Shown: piece by piece, positions 17,049 through 26,294 of the stretch
How positions within the stretch are numbered: the first letter of the stretch is position 1
Layout of the letters: each line of letters starts with the position of its first letter
NCBI GenBank assembly: GCA_017397895.1
Contig: JAFQHP010000010.1
Span: forward strand, 1-64,000
Direction of reading: 5' to 3'
From: Clostridia bacterium
GTDB taxonomy: Bacteria > Bacillota > Clostridia > Christensenellales > Aristaeellaceae
DNA length: 64,000 nt
Made by a program: the position numbers and the translations under genes
The notes under the pieces: generated by a model
The model's database searches: none
Told to the model about the DNA's origin: nothing
What the model saw: only the letters and a program-made list of their open reading frames with translations

Positions 17049-20000
17049 TTATTTCTTGATCTTGATAGAAACAGCTTCTTCGCCTTCGAAAAGGTCGATC
17101 AGCATATCTTCCTGTTCAATGGCGGCCACCTGGCTCAGGGTTTCGCCGCAGATGTAATCCTGCCAGCCTTCGGGCAGATTGCCGGAGGCCACGCAGATGG
17201 AAATGCGGTCGGTAATTTCGCAGCCCAGCTGCTTGCGGGCGTCCTGAATGCGGCGCACGATATCCCGGGCCAGGCCTTCCCGGCGCAACTCTTCCGTCAC
17301 CGTCATGTCCAGGGACACCACCACGCCCTTGTCGCCGGCCACATGCATGCCGGCCTTGGCGGCATAGGTGATCAGCAGCACGTCGCTGTCAAAGGCCTGG
17401 TATTCGCCGCCAATATTCAGAAGGGCCTTGTCGCCTTCCACCTTGAACTGGTTGGACTTGATGGCCTTGATGATCATGGGGATCTGGGTGGGATACTTGG
17501 CGCGGATGGCGTCGAAGAAGGGAGCATACTTGACGGTGGCGATCTTTTCCACATCGTCCATCACTTCCAGCTTCTTCACATTCAGCTCTTCCGCAATGAT
17601 GGCGCTGAAGTCTTCCACCACGGCGTTCTGGGCCTTATCGTTGAGGGCCACCTGCAAAAGAGGCAGGGGCTGACGGTTCTTGATATTGTTCTTGGAGCGG
17701 ATGGAGCGGGCCAGGGTGATGATATCCATCACCAGGCTCACCTGCTGCAGCAGCTGTTCGTCCTTGTATTCTTCCGCAATCTGAGGCCAATCTGCCAGAT
17801 GCACGGATTCTTCGCCGGTCAGGTTGCGGTAGAGGTGTTCCGCCATGATGGGGGCCACGGGGGCGTACAGCCGGATGGTGTTCACCAGCACATAGTACAG
17901 GGTGTCATAGGCGGCCTGCTTGTCGGCGTCCATGCCGCTGCCCCAGAAACGGCGGCGGGAGCGGCGGATGAACCAGTTGGTCAGTCCGTCCACCAGGGAA
18001 ATAAGGGGGGTAACGAACTGATCCACCTGATAGGCGTCCATGGCAGAAGTAATCTGCTTTTCGGTTTCGTAGAGCTTGGCCAGCATCCACTTGTCCAGCT
18101 GATTGTCGGACTTGGGCAGCTTCTTCACATCGCCCTGATAATCGTCCACATTGGCGTAGGAGATGAAGAAGTTGCAGGCGCTCCACAGGGGGGCAATCAG
18201 CTGCTGATAAGCATCGGCAATGCCGCTTTCGTCAAAGCGAAGGTCCCCCAGCAGCATGGCGTTGCTCTGGTACAGGTACAGGCGGAAAGCGTCGGTGCCA
18301 AACCGGTGCATGAGCTCCATGGGGTCGGTATAGTTCTTGGAGGACTTGGAGAACTTCTTGCCGTCCTTGGCAAGCAATGTGCCGTGGACGATGCAGTTTT
18401 TGAAGGCAGGCCGGTCAAACAGGGCCACGGCCATCACGTGCATATAGTAGAACCAGCAGCGGATCTGGCCGGTGTATTCCACAATGAAATCGCAGGGGAA
18501 GTGGGTTTCAAACCAATCCTTGTTTTCAAAGGGATAGTGCTTCTGGGCGAAGGTGACGGAGCCGCTTTCAAACCAGCAGTCCAGCACTTCGGGCACACGC
18601 CGCATGGTGTGGCCGCATTCGCAGGGGAAGGTGACCAGGTCCATATACTGGCGGTGCAGGTCGGTCAGGTGGATGCCGCTCTTTGCTTCAATTTCCGCTA
18701 CGCTGCCCAGCACCACCCGCTTGCCGCAGCATTCACATTCCCAGATGGGGATGGGGGTGGACCAGTAACGGTTACGGGAGATGTTCCAGTCACGGGCATT
18801 CTGCAGCCACTGGCCGAAACGGCCGTGCTTGACGGTTTCGGGGATCCAGTTGATCTGTTCGTTGGTTTCGATGAGCCGGTCCTTCAGCATGTCGATGTTG
18901 AAATACCAGGCATCCATGGCCTTGTAGATCAGGGGCCGCTTGCAGCGCCAGCAGTGGGGATAGTTATGTTCGATGGTGCCGTCGGCCACCGCCTTGTTCT
19001 GTTCGTACAGGAAGCGGATGATGACGGGGTTCATTTCGATAACGGTCTTTTCCAGGCCTTCTTCGTAGAAATCGGTGATTTCCTGGGTGAAGTGGCCCTT
19101 GGCATCCACGGGGTTCACCATGGGAATGCCGTGCTTTTTGCAGGTCCAATAGTCGTCTTCACCAAAGGCAGGAGCGGTGTGCACAATGCCCACACCTTCG
19201 CTGTCGTCCACATAATCGGCGGTGACGATGACGAAAGCGCCCTTTTCCTTCATGTCGGCAAAATAGGGGAAGATGGGTTCGTAGGTGTTGCCCACCAGAT
19301 CGGCACCCACCACTTCTTTGACGATCACGGGCTCGGCGCCGAACACGTTCTTGAACTTGCCAAGGATGTTCTTGCAGGCCACATATATTTCTTCGCCCAC
19401 ATCCACATAGGCATAGGTCAGCTTTTCACCAACCGCCAGGCACAGGTTGCTGGGCAGGGTCCAGGGGGTGGTGGTCCAGGCCAGGTAAGAAACGGGCTTG
19501 CCGTTCACATTGGCTTCGGAAGTGGAGCGGAACTTGCCGATGATCCAGCGGTCCTGCCGGGGGCGGGTGGAGTCGCTTTCACGGGTATCGGAAATGGAAA
19601 GGGAAGTTTCGCAATGGGTGCAGTAGGGGGTGACGCGGAAGTCACGATAAATATACCCCTTGTCATAGCAGGTTTTGAAAGCCCACATGACACTTTCCAT
19701 AAAGGAGGGGTTCATGGTCTTATAGGCGTTATCGTAGTCCACCCAGCGGGCCATTTCGGTGACGTATTCGCGCCAGGAATCGTTATTGGCGGAAACGATC
19801 TTATGGCATTCGTCATTGAAGGCGGCCATGCCCACGTGCATATTCTTGCTCCATTCGGCACGGGCAGCTTCTTCTTCGGCCTTCACCACGGCATCCAGCC
19901 ACAGGTGGTTGTGATGGCATTCGCAGCCTTCCTCATGATGGCAGGTGCATTCGTCCGCCGCCTGATGGGAGGTGGATTTTTCGATGACGGATTTGTCTTC

Positions 20001-20303
20001 GATACCCAGGGTTTTTTCCGCCAGGTTTTCAATGGGCAGGCCATGGCAGTCCCAGCCCCACACACGGGGAACAGAGGTGCCCCGCATGGTCCAGTACCGG
20101 GCGATCATGTCCTTGATGAAGGAAACCAGCACCGTGCCGTGATGGGGCTTGCCGGTGGGGAAAGGAGGGCCGTCGTAGAAGACGGTTTCGCCCTTTTTAT
20201 CTTTCAGGGATTTTTCGAAAATATGGTTTTCTTCCCAATACTTCAGCACTTCGGGCTGAATCTGGGAAAAATTCGGCTTGCTGTCCAGCTCGTGGAATTT
20301 CAA
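17049..20303 (-). CDS. ileS: Isoleucyl-tRNA synthetase, divergent (eukaryote-like) type
   Basis: 1084-residue class I aminoacyl-tRNA synthetase charging tRNA-Ile. Start of the catalytic core YDGPPFPTGKPHHGT (residues 43-57) replaces the canonical HIGH with HHGT. WGWDCHGLPIE follows at 83-92, and the KMSKS loop reads KFSKS near residue 650. The WDCHGLP form and the length point to the type-2 lineage, which is generally less mupirocin sensitive (family knowledge, not shown here). Residues about 110-156 form an insertion with a Cys/His cluster (CTCHHEEGCECHHNH at 119-133). Starts at TTG 20303 behind AGGGGGT; the leader is too short for a T-box. Confidence 0.94.
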   Translation of the reverse strand: MKFHELDSKPNFSQIQPEVLKYWEENHIFEKSLKDKKGETVFYDGPPFPTGKPHHGTVLVSFIKDMIARYWTMRGTSVPRVWGWDCHGLPIENLAEKTLGIEDKSVIEKSTSHQAADECTCHHEEGCECHHNHLWLDAVVKAEEEAARAEWSKNMHVGMAAFNDECHKIVSANNDSWREYVTEMARWVDYDNAYKTMNPSFMESVMWAFKTCYDKGYIYRDFRVTPYCTHCETSLSISDTRESDSTRPRQDRWIIGKFRSTSEANVNGKPVSYLAWTTTPWTLPSNLCLAVGEKLTYAYVDVGEEIYVACKNILGKFKNVFGAEPVIVKEVVGADLVGNTYEPIFPYFADMKEKGAFVIVTADYVDDSEGVGIVHTAPAFGEDDYWTCKKHGIPMVNPVDAKGHFTQEITDFYEEGLEKTVIEMNPVIIRFLYEQNKAVADGTIEHNYPHCWRCKRPLIYKAMDAWYFNIDMLKDRLIETNEQINWIPETVKHGRFGQWLQNARDWNISRNRYWSTPIPIWECECCGKRVVLGSVAEIEAKSGIHLTDLHRQYMDLVTFPCECGHTMRRVPEVLDCWFESGSVTFAQKHYPFENKDWFETHFPCDFIVEYTGQIRCWFYYMHVMAVALFDRPAFKNCIVHGTLLAKDGKKFSKSSKNYTDPMELMHRFGTDAFRLYLYQSNAMLLGDLRFDESGIADAYQQLIAPLWSACNFFISYANVDDYQGDVKKLPKSDNQLDKWMLAKLYETEKQITSAMDAYQVDQFVTPLISLVDGLTNWFIRRSRRRFWGSGMDADKQAAYDTLYYVLVNTIRLYAPVAPIMAEHLYRNLTGEESVHLADWPQIAEEYKDEQLLQQVSLVMDIITLARSIRSKNNIKNRQPLPLLQVALNDKAQNAVVEDFSAIIAEELNVKKLEVMDDVEKIATVKYAPFFDAIRAKYPTQIPMIIKAIKSNQFKVEGDKALLNIGGEYQAFDSDVLLITYAAKAGMHVAGDKGVVVSLDMTVTEELRREGLARDIVRRIQDARKQLGCEITDRISICVASGNLPEGWQDYICGETLSQVAAIEQEDMLIDLFEGEEAVSIKIKK

Positions 20304-20341
20304 GACAAATACCCCCTAATCGTCATTTGCATACATTGTGC

Positions 20342-20371
20342 ATTATAGCACACAAGGCCCTGCCATTGCAA
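20342..20371 (-). promoter_or_regulatory. Promoter of ileS
   Basis: Minus strand: TTGCAA (20366-20371), 18 bp, TATAAT (20342-20347). The predicted leader is about 30 nt. Confidence 0.7.
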
Positions 20372-20448
20372 GGAAAATGCACTTCTTCCCACAAAAAATA
20401 CAAAAAAAGCGGAAAAGAGCAGCAAAGCGGTTTTTGTTCAGAAAATGC

Positions 20449-20476
20449 TTGCCTGAACGGAATATTCTGATATAAT
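20449..20476 (+). promoter_or_regulatory. Promoter of the 20.5-kb membrane protein gene
   Basis: TTGCCT (20449-20454), 16 bp, TATAAT (20471-20476). Confidence 0.6.
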
Positions 20477-20510
20477 AGAAACATACAAATACACAAAAGG
20501 AGATTTCGTT

Positions 20511-21353
20511 ATGTCTGAAAAAAAGACCAAGCGTATCGTTTCGGCCGCCGATGGCCAGGAAGTGAAGGAAACCACCCGCGCACGCGTTGTGAAAAAGGCC
20601 GCTCCCGTTGGCAATGCCACCGGCCTGCGCATCGGTGCTGTGGTGCTGTGGGTGGCTGCCATTGCGTTTGAAGTGCTGGCCATTCTGGTTTTCGCCGGCA
20701 CCATTAACCTCACCTTCCTTCCCGTCACTGCCCAGCTGATCATTGCCCTGGTGCTGGATCTGATCTGCGTGGTGGTGGGCAGCCTGCTGTGGAAGAAGGC
20801 CAACCGCATCAAGCCCGCCAGCAAGAAAAACAAGTTCAAGTTCTGGCTGTGGAACAACATGGGCGTCATCGTGGCTGCCTTTGCCTTCATCCCCTTCATC
20901 ATCATCGCCCTTACCGACAAGAAGGCCGATAAAAAGACCAAGACCATCGCCGTCATCGCTGCCGTCATCGCCCTTCTGATTGCCGGCGTGGCCAGCTATG
21001 ACTTTAACCCCGTTTCCCAGGAAGACCTGGAAGCTGCCACCACTGCCATCGAAGGCGACGTGTACTGGTCCCCCTTCGGCAAGGTGTACCACACCGCCAC
21101 CGACTGCCAGACCCTGAACGTCTCCGAACAGCTGACCGTGGGCTCCGTGGAAGAAGCCGTGGCCGCCAACCGCACCCGCCTGTGCGCCTATTGCGCCAAG
21201 CGTGACGCCATCGAAGGCGTGGTGACCGACATGAACCTGGAAGACGTGGTGCTGGAAGAGGGCACCGCTGACGCCGTGGCCGGTGAAGACGCGGAAACCG
21301 TGGTGGACGAAACCGTGGAAGAAGTAGCGGAAGAAACCGCAGCTGCCGAATAA
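20511..21353 (+). CDS. Four-helix membrane protein with Cys/His C-terminal motif, function unknown
   Basis: 280 residues. A charged N-terminus is followed by about four hydrophobic helices (roughly 40-62, 72-95, 112-134, 145-163), then a soluble tail with a putative metal-binding motif His194-x4-Cys199...Cys225-x2-Cys228 (GKVYHTATDCQTL, LCAYCAK). The last 45 residues are strongly acidic (repeats of EE, VDE, AEE). The H-x4-C...C-x2-C element recurs in the secreted protein at 45514-46041. Monocistronic with its own promoter and terminator. I do not recognise a characterised homologue. Confidence 0.8.
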   Translation: MSEKKTKRIVSAADGQEVKETTRARVVKKAAPVGNATGLRIGAVVLWVAAIAFEVLAILVFAGTINLTFLPVTAQLIIALVLDLICVVVGSLLWKKANRIKPASKKNKFKFWLWNNMGVIVAAFAFIPFIIIALTDKKADKKTKTIAVIAAVIALLIAGVASYDFNPVSQEDLEAATTAIEGDVYWSPFGKVYHTATDCQTLNVSEQLTVGSVEEAVAANRTRLCAYCAKRDAIEGVVTDMNLEDVVLEEGTADAVAGEDAETVVDETVEEVAEETAAAE

Positions 21354-21370
21354 AGCCAGAAACCATAAAA

Positions 21371-21406
21371 CCGTCCGGTACATACGTGCCGGGCGGCTTT
21401 TTATTG
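21371..21406 (+). terminator. Terminator of the 20.5-kb gene
   Basis: CCGTCCGGTAC-ATAC-GTGCCGGGCGG (one mismatch region) followed by CTTTTTATT. Confidence 0.85.
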
Positions 21407-21572
21407 ACCGGAAAAACTGCGGTCTTCTCCCCCGCCGGGTTGGGGGATGAAGCATCAGGAAAAAATGAACATTACTCCATTTCTGTCCCATTTCTTATAT
21501 TTCGTCCCATTTTTCTCATATTCCTGCACAAAGAACGGAAAAGATACATTTGTCCATCTCATTGTCCAAACG

Positions 21573-21612
21573 AAAAAATGCGCACAGGACATTTTCCTGC
21601 ACGCATTTTTTT
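21573..21612. terminator. Terminator downstream of the AraC-type regulator gene
   Basis: AAAAAATGCGCACAGG pairs with CCTGCACGCATTTTTTT across the 3' end of the leftward gene; U-rich in both directions. Confidence 0.75.
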
Positions 21613-21616
21613 CTGT

Positions 21617-22453
21617 TTATTGTTCGTCATCATCGTCATCCAGGGCGCTGTGCACGTTCAGCCGGGCGCGGTACTGCTTGGGCGGCATATTGCACTGGGC
21701 CAGGAATGCCCGGTGGAAGGTGCGGGGGTTGCCATAGCCGCACAGATAGGCAATTTCGCTGATGGAATGGGTGGGGTCCTGCAACAGCTGGCAGGCCCGG
21801 TCAATCCGCAGCGTATTGATGTACTGGCGGAAATTGATCTTGAGCTGCTGGGAAAAAATGTGGGACAAATGAATCCGGCTGATGCCCAGGGCATGGGCCG
21901 TGCTTTCCAGGGAAAGGGGTTCGGTATAATGCTGTGATATATAATGAAATACCTGATACGAAAGCCCCAGCTCCACCTGCTTGTTCACTGGCCTGAGGGC
22001 CAGGCCGGGTAAGAAGTAAGCCAGGAACAGGTGCAAAAAGCCGCCTCGGACCTGCTTCATCTGCTCCGGCTTGATGGCCATGATCTTGCGAATGAGCACC
22101 GTCAGCTCCGCCGCCTTTTGCTTTCTTGTCATCAGGGGCGTCCTGGGCACGGTGGTGCGGAAGGTATTGTGGAATTCCTGAATAGCGCTTGGGACAAAAA
22201 TCAGCGTCAGCCCCTGCACGTCCGGGGATACATAATCGTAGCTGTGGGGCACCGTGGGGAACGCCACGGCAATATCCCCCGCCATGATCCGCTGCTTTTC
22301 GCCGCCGATGGTCATATCCAGGCTGCCGGCCACGGGACAGACGATCTCCACCGCATCATGCACATGCATGGGGAAGGGATGATCACAGATGGGCGCAAGG
22401 ATCACATCATCTTGCTGATCGTTGGGATTATCTTCGTAAAAAATAGGTCCCAT
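21617..22453 (-). CDS. AraC-family transcriptional regulator with cupin sensor
   Basis: 278 residues: N-terminal cupin/AraC ligand domain (HDAVEIVCPVAGSLDM, AGDIAVAFPTVPHSY) and a C-terminal double helix-turn-helix from about 170 (LESTAHALGISRIHLSHIFS, SISEIAYLCGYGNPRTFHRA). Divergently oriented to the LplABC-type sugar transporter, 190 bp apart, so it very likely activates that operon in response to a carbohydrate. It ends in an acidic tail (DDDDDEQ). Confidence 0.9.
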   Translation of the reverse strand: MGPIFYEDNPNDQQDDVILAPICDHPFPMHVHDAVEIVCPVAGSLDMTIGGEKQRIMAGDIAVAFPTVPHSYDYVSPDVQGLTLIFVPSAIQEFHNTFRTTVPRTPLMTRKQKAAELTVLIRKIMAIKPEQMKQVRGGFLHLFLAYFLPGLALRPVNKQVELGLSYQVFHYISQHYTEPLSLESTAHALGISRIHLSHIFSQQLKINFRQYINTLRIDRACQLLQDPTHSISEIAYLCGYGNPRTFHRAFLAQCNMPPKQYRARLNVHSALDDDDDEQ

Positions 22454-22500
22454 CCTTTTTTACACCTCCGCTATGATACGATGTACTTATAGTGTAATCA

Positions 22501-22590
22501 TTTGTCCCGCAAAAGTAAAGGAAAAGGATATTTTTGTCCATACTCCATTACAGCCTTGTATTGTTAAATCACAATTTAATTGGCTATAAT
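22501..22590 (+). promoter_or_regulatory. Transporter promoter and candidate AraC-type half-sites
   Basis: TTTGTCC occurs at 22501-22507 and 22533-22539, 32 bp (about three helical turns) apart, upstream of a promoter TTGTTA (22561-22566), 18 bp, TATAAT (22585-22590). The direct repeat placed just above -35 suits AraC-type activation. Confidence 0.5.
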
Positions 22591-22643
22591 TGTAGCAAAT
22601 GGGAGAGATATTCCCAAATCATTAAGAAAAAGGAGAGACTCAC

Positions 22644-24263
22644 ATGCGTAAACTGTTTGCAGCTCTGCTGGCCGTGGTCATGCTCTTCTCCATGGTGTCC
22701 ATCGCCGTGGCCGAAGAAGAACCCATCACCGTTACCGTGTTCCGCGGCGATCCCGGTGACCAGCCCACCAGCGACAACAAAATCTACAAGCTGATCGAAG
22801 AAGAATTCGGTATCAAGTTCGAAATCGAATTCCTGGCCGGCGACCTGGACGAAACCCTGGGCACCAAGCTCATCGGTGAAGACTATCCCGACCTGTTTGA
22901 CGGCGGCAACTCTGCTGAAAAGCTGATCAACGCCGGCGCCCTGATCGACCTGCTGCCCTACATCACCGAGGAAGGCACCCCCAACCTCTACAACCACATC
23001 AAGGACATCAAGGATGACCTGGTGGACGAAGAAGGCAAGCTGTACATCATCCCCAACTACGGCATCAACTACAACGCTCAGATCCAGAACTACTGCAACG
23101 GCCCCGCCTTCTTCATTCAGAAGCAGGTTCTGGCCTGGGATAACTATCCCCAGATCAAGACCCTGGACCAGTACTTCGACCTGATCGAACGTTTCGTGGC
23201 TGCCAACCCCACCGACAAGAACGGCGCTGCCTATGAAGGCTTTGCCATCCTGTGCGAAGGCTGGCGTCACTTCTGCCTGATCAACCCCGTCCAGCATCTG
23301 ATGGGCCAGGTGAACGAAGGTGAAGTGTTCATCGACCGCGAAACCGCCGCCGTGGAAACCTTCATCAACAAGGACTATGCCAAGCCCTACTACAAGAAGC
23401 TGAACGAAATGTTCAACAAGGGCCTCATCAGCCGCGATACCTTCGTCATGAACTATGACCAGTACATCGCCAAGCTGTCCAGCGGCACCGTGGTGGGTAT
23501 GTTCGACCAGACCTGGGACTTCGGTTCCGCCACCGCCGCCCTGGAAACCGCCAATATGTATGAAAACACCTTCATCGCCCTGCCCCTGGTGTATGACGAA
23601 CACTATGGCTTCGGCGTGATCGAAGAACAGTACCTCAACGGCGCTGTGCCCAACAAGGACCGCGGCTTCGGTATCTCCGTGAACTGCGAATATCCCGAAC
23701 GCATGATCAACCTGTTCGAAAACCTGCTGTCTGACCGCTGGCAGATCATCCTCCAGTGGGGCATCGAAGGTGAAGACTACTATGTAGAAAACGGCCGTAT
23801 GCTCATGACCGAAGAACAGTACAAGAACCGTCAGGATGCTACCTGGAAGATGGCCAACATGGCCACCGCTATCTGGGAATCCGCTCCCAAGAAGCAGGGC
23901 ACCATGGACGACGGCAATGCCTGGGATCCCGCCAACCAGGGTGAAATCTACTTCAACCTGATGAACGAATACGACAAGCAGTTCCTGGCCGCCTACAACT
24001 ACCAGAAGCCCGCTGACTTCTTCAACGCTCCCTGCGAAATCGCTCCCTGGGGCGAAGCCTGGCAGATCGACAAGTCTCCCATCCAGGACGACTATGACGA
24101 CTTCCTGCTGATCCAGGATCAGTGGCTGCCCAAGATCATCATGAGCGCCACCGAAGAAGAATTCAACGCCAACTGGGATGCTTTCGTTGCCGAAATCGCC
24201 CCCAGCGCTGCTGTGCATGATGCTCATATGCAGGCTGAAGTGCTGAAGCTGGTCAACAAGTAA
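22644..24263 (+). CDS. Extracellular solute-binding protein, LplA/family 1-like
   Basis: 539-residue carbohydrate-binding protein of an ABC importer. Signal peptide of about 24 residues ends AVA-EEE, with no lipobox cysteine. The mature protein starts ITVTVFRGDPGDQPTSDNK and carries TKLIGEDYPDLFDGGN and other family 1 blocks. Length (over 500) and the two downstream permeases without a local ATPase match LplA/YtcQ-type systems that borrow a shared MsmX-like ATPase. Strong ribosome site AAAGGAGAGA. Substrate probably an oligosaccharide (inference). Confidence 0.92.
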   Translation: MRKLFAALLAVVMLFSMVSIAVAEEEPITVTVFRGDPGDQPTSDNKIYKLIEEEFGIKFEIEFLAGDLDETLGTKLIGEDYPDLFDGGNSAEKLINAGALIDLLPYITEEGTPNLYNHIKDIKDDLVDEEGKLYIIPNYGINYNAQIQNYCNGPAFFIQKQVLAWDNYPQIKTLDQYFDLIERFVAANPTDKNGAAYEGFAILCEGWRHFCLINPVQHLMGQVNEGEVFIDRETAAVETFINKDYAKPYYKKLNEMFNKGLISRDTFVMNYDQYIAKLSSGTVVGMFDQTWDFGSATAALETANMYENTFIALPLVYDEHYGFGVIEEQYLNGAVPNKDRGFGISVNCEYPERMINLFENLLSDRWQIILQWGIEGEDYYVENGRMLMTEEQYKNRQDATWKMANMATAIWESAPKKQGTMDDGNAWDPANQGEIYFNLMNEYDKQFLAAYNYQKPADFFNAPCEIAPWGEAWQIDKSPIQDDYDDFLLIQDQWLPKIIMSATEEEFNANWDAFVAEIAPSAAVHDAHMQAEVLKLVNK

Positions 24264-24282
24264 TCAATCACTTTCACGCCAT

Positions 24283-24303
24283 GGGGAGAGGTTGCCTCTC
24301 CCC
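24283..24303 (+). terminator. Intercistronic hairpin after the binding-protein gene
   Basis: GGGGAGAGG-TTG-CCTCTCCCC (9-bp stem) then TTGGTTTTTGG; a likely partial terminator or mRNA stabiliser setting the binding protein above the permeases. Confidence 0.65.
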
Positions 24304-24328
24304 TTGGTTTTTGGAAAGGGGATATACC

Positions 24329-25282
24329 ATGAACAGGGCAGTTCAAAATACTTCTCCGCTTCTTCGGCCGAAAAAGCGGAAGCTGATGAAAACCATCTGG
24401 GAACAAAAATGGCTGATGCTCATGTCCGTTCCCATGCTTTTGTACGTTCTTTTGTTTAACTACTACCCCATGTGGGGCTGGCGCTACGCCTTCCAGAACC
24501 TGGATTTGAATAACTTCAAGCAGGGCGCCGACTGGGTAGGGTTAGAGAACTTCCAATGGCTGTTTGGCCGGGACGACTTCCTCATGTCCATCCGCAACAC
24601 CCTGGCCATGAGCGTGATCAACCTGGTCTTCGGTACGCTGTCTTCCATTTTGCTGGCCATCCTGCTCAATGAAGTGCGTACCCGCGCATTCAAACGCACC
24701 GTGCAGACGGTTACCTACCTCCCCCACTTCCTCAGTATGGTTATTGTTGTGGGCATGGCCCAGAACATGTTCTCCTCCAACGGCGTGGTGAACAGCCTGC
24801 TGCTGAGCCTTGGCATTGTGGACCAGCCGGTATTCTGGCTGGGCGAAGGCAAGTATTTCTGGTGGCTGGTGGGCATCATCAATGTGTGGAAGGAAGTAGG
24901 CTGGAACTCCATCATCTACATCTCCACCATGACCTCCATTGACCCCACCCTCTACGAAGCCGCCGCCATCGACGGCGCAGGCCGCTTCAAGCGCATCCTG
25001 CACGTTACGCTGCCCGGCATCAAGTCCACCTTTGTGGTGCTGCTGATTATGAACATCGGCCATCTGATGGAAGCCGGGTTCGAACTGCAGTATCTGCTGG
25101 GCAACCCCCAAGTGTACGATAATTCCCGTACCATTGACGTGTTCGTCATGGAATACGGTGTTTCCAACGGCAAGTTCGGCCGGGCCATCGCCGCCGGTAT
25201 GTTCAAGAGCTGCGTGGCCATCGTGCTCCTCTTCGCTGCCAACTTCATTGCCAAGAAGCTGGACGAAGACACCCTGATTTAA
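24329..25282 (+). CDS. Carbohydrate ABC transporter permease, LplB/YteP-like
   Basis: 317-residue permease. N-terminal basic segment then six or so helices; the core starts IWEQKWLMLMSVPMLLYVLL. The EAA loop reads YEAAAIDGAGRFKRILHVTL near residues 210-230. I start at ATG 24329 behind AAAGGGG; an upstream ATG at 24281 sits inside the intercistronic hairpin and is not credible. Second gene of the importer operon. Confidence 0.93.
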   Translation: MNRAVQNTSPLLRPKKRKLMKTIWEQKWLMLMSVPMLLYVLLFNYYPMWGWRYAFQNLDLNNFKQGADWVGLENFQWLFGRDDFLMSIRNTLAMSVINLVFGTLSSILLAILLNEVRTRAFKRTVQTVTYLPHFLSMVIVVGMAQNMFSSNGVVNSLLLSLGIVDQPVFWLGEGKYFWWLVGIINVWKEVGWNSIIYISTMTSIDPTLYEAAAIDGAGRFKRILHVTLPGIKSTFVVLLIMNIGHLMEAGFELQYLLGNPQVYDNSRTIDVFVMEYGVSNGKFGRAIAAGMFKSCVAIVLLFAANFIAKKLDEDTLI

Positions 25283-25298
25283 GAAGGAGGGATATCTT

Positions 25299-26213
25299 GT
25301 GAGTGTTATTGAAGCGATCAAGCGCAGAATGAAGAAACGGGATATCGTCTTCCCTCTTGTCAACGGCCTGATCCTGTGCCTGATGATGTTTATCACCCTC
25401 TACCCCGTGCTCAACACCGTGGCCATCTCCTTCAACGACGGCACTGACGCCGTCCGCGGCGGCATTGGCATCTGGCCCCGGGTATTCAGCACGGAGGCCT
25501 ATCGTTCCCTGTTTACGGACGAACAGATCTATAACGCATTCTTCATTTCTGTAGCCCGTACTGTGATCACCACCGTCCTCAACGTGGTGCTCACCTCCAT
25601 GCTGGCGTTCTCCCTCTCCCGGAAGGAATATATGCTGCGCAAGGTCATCACGTTGGTGATGGTGCTCACCATGTATGTAAACGCCGGCCTGATCCCCAAT
25701 TACCTGCTGATCTCCAAAACGCTGAAGCTGTCGAAAACCTTCTGGGTCTACATCATTCCCACCATGTTCTCCTGCTTCAACATGATCGTCATCCGCACCT
25801 ACATCACCGGCCTGCCCGAAGCCCTGGTGGAATCCGCCCGCATCGACGGCGCCAACGACTTCCGCATCTTCTGGCAGATCATCTTCCCCCTGTGCATGCC
25901 CGTGCTGGCCACCGTGGCCCTGTTTGTGGCTGTGGGCAGCTGGAACCAGTGGTTCGACACCCAGCTGTACAACGGCAGCAAAAAGTACCTGTACACGCTG
26001 CAGTACCTGCTGAAGATGAAGCTGGCCACCTCCATGCAAAGCATGAACGCCGCCAATACCTCAGTGGACGCCCTGGCCAACGCCACCAAATCCACCCCCA
26101 TCACCATCCGCTGCGCCATCACAGTGGTCTCTGCCCTGCCCATTCTGGTGGTTTACCCCTTCCTGCAGCGCTACTTCGTAACCGGCATGGTGCTGGGCGG
26201 CGTGAAAGGCTGA
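25299..26213 (+). CDS. Carbohydrate ABC transporter permease, LplC/YtcP-like
   Basis: 304-residue partner permease with the EAA loop ESARIDGANDFRIFWQIIFP near residues 178-197 and the family ending GVVKG-like (MVLGGVKG). Starts at GTG 25299 behind AAGGAGG, 16 bp after the first permease. No ATPase gene follows; import must use an ATPase encoded elsewhere. Confidence 0.93.
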   Translation: MSVIEAIKRRMKKRDIVFPLVNGLILCLMMFITLYPVLNTVAISFNDGTDAVRGGIGIWPRVFSTEAYRSLFTDEQIYNAFFISVARTVITTVLNVVLTSMLAFSLSRKEYMLRKVITLVMVLTMYVNAGLIPNYLLISKTLKLSKTFWVYIIPTMFSCFNMIVIRTYITGLPEALVESARIDGANDFRIFWQIIFPLCMPVLATVALFVAVGSWNQWFDTQLYNGSKKYLYTLQYLLKMKLATSMQSMNAANTSVDALANATKSTPITIRCAITVVSALPILVVYPFLQRYFVTGMVLGGVKG

Positions 26214-26226
26214 TCCCGCATTCACC

Positions 26227-26257
26227 ATCCTCCGGCTCTCGCCGGGGGATTTTTTTA
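26227..26257 (+). terminator. Terminator of the carbohydrate transporter operon
   Basis: ATCCTCCGGC-TCTC-GCCGGGGGAT followed by seven T. Confidence 0.9.
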
Positions 26258-26294
26258 TTGTCTGAATTGTTACGCTTGTAAACGGCCTGCAGCC

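Noticed and set aside
20304..20341. Possible T-box leader before ileS
   Set aside because: The promoter lies only about 40 bp upstream of the start, leaving no room for a T-box, and no TGGNACC box is present.
17343..20348. A 1001-codon open frame opposite ileS
   Set aside because: Shadow of ileS; low-complexity Val/Gly/His-rich translation, no motif.
24281..24328. Upstream ATG for the LplB-like permease
   Set aside because: The codon lies inside the intercistronic hairpin and has no ribosome site; ATG 24329 has AAAGGGG.
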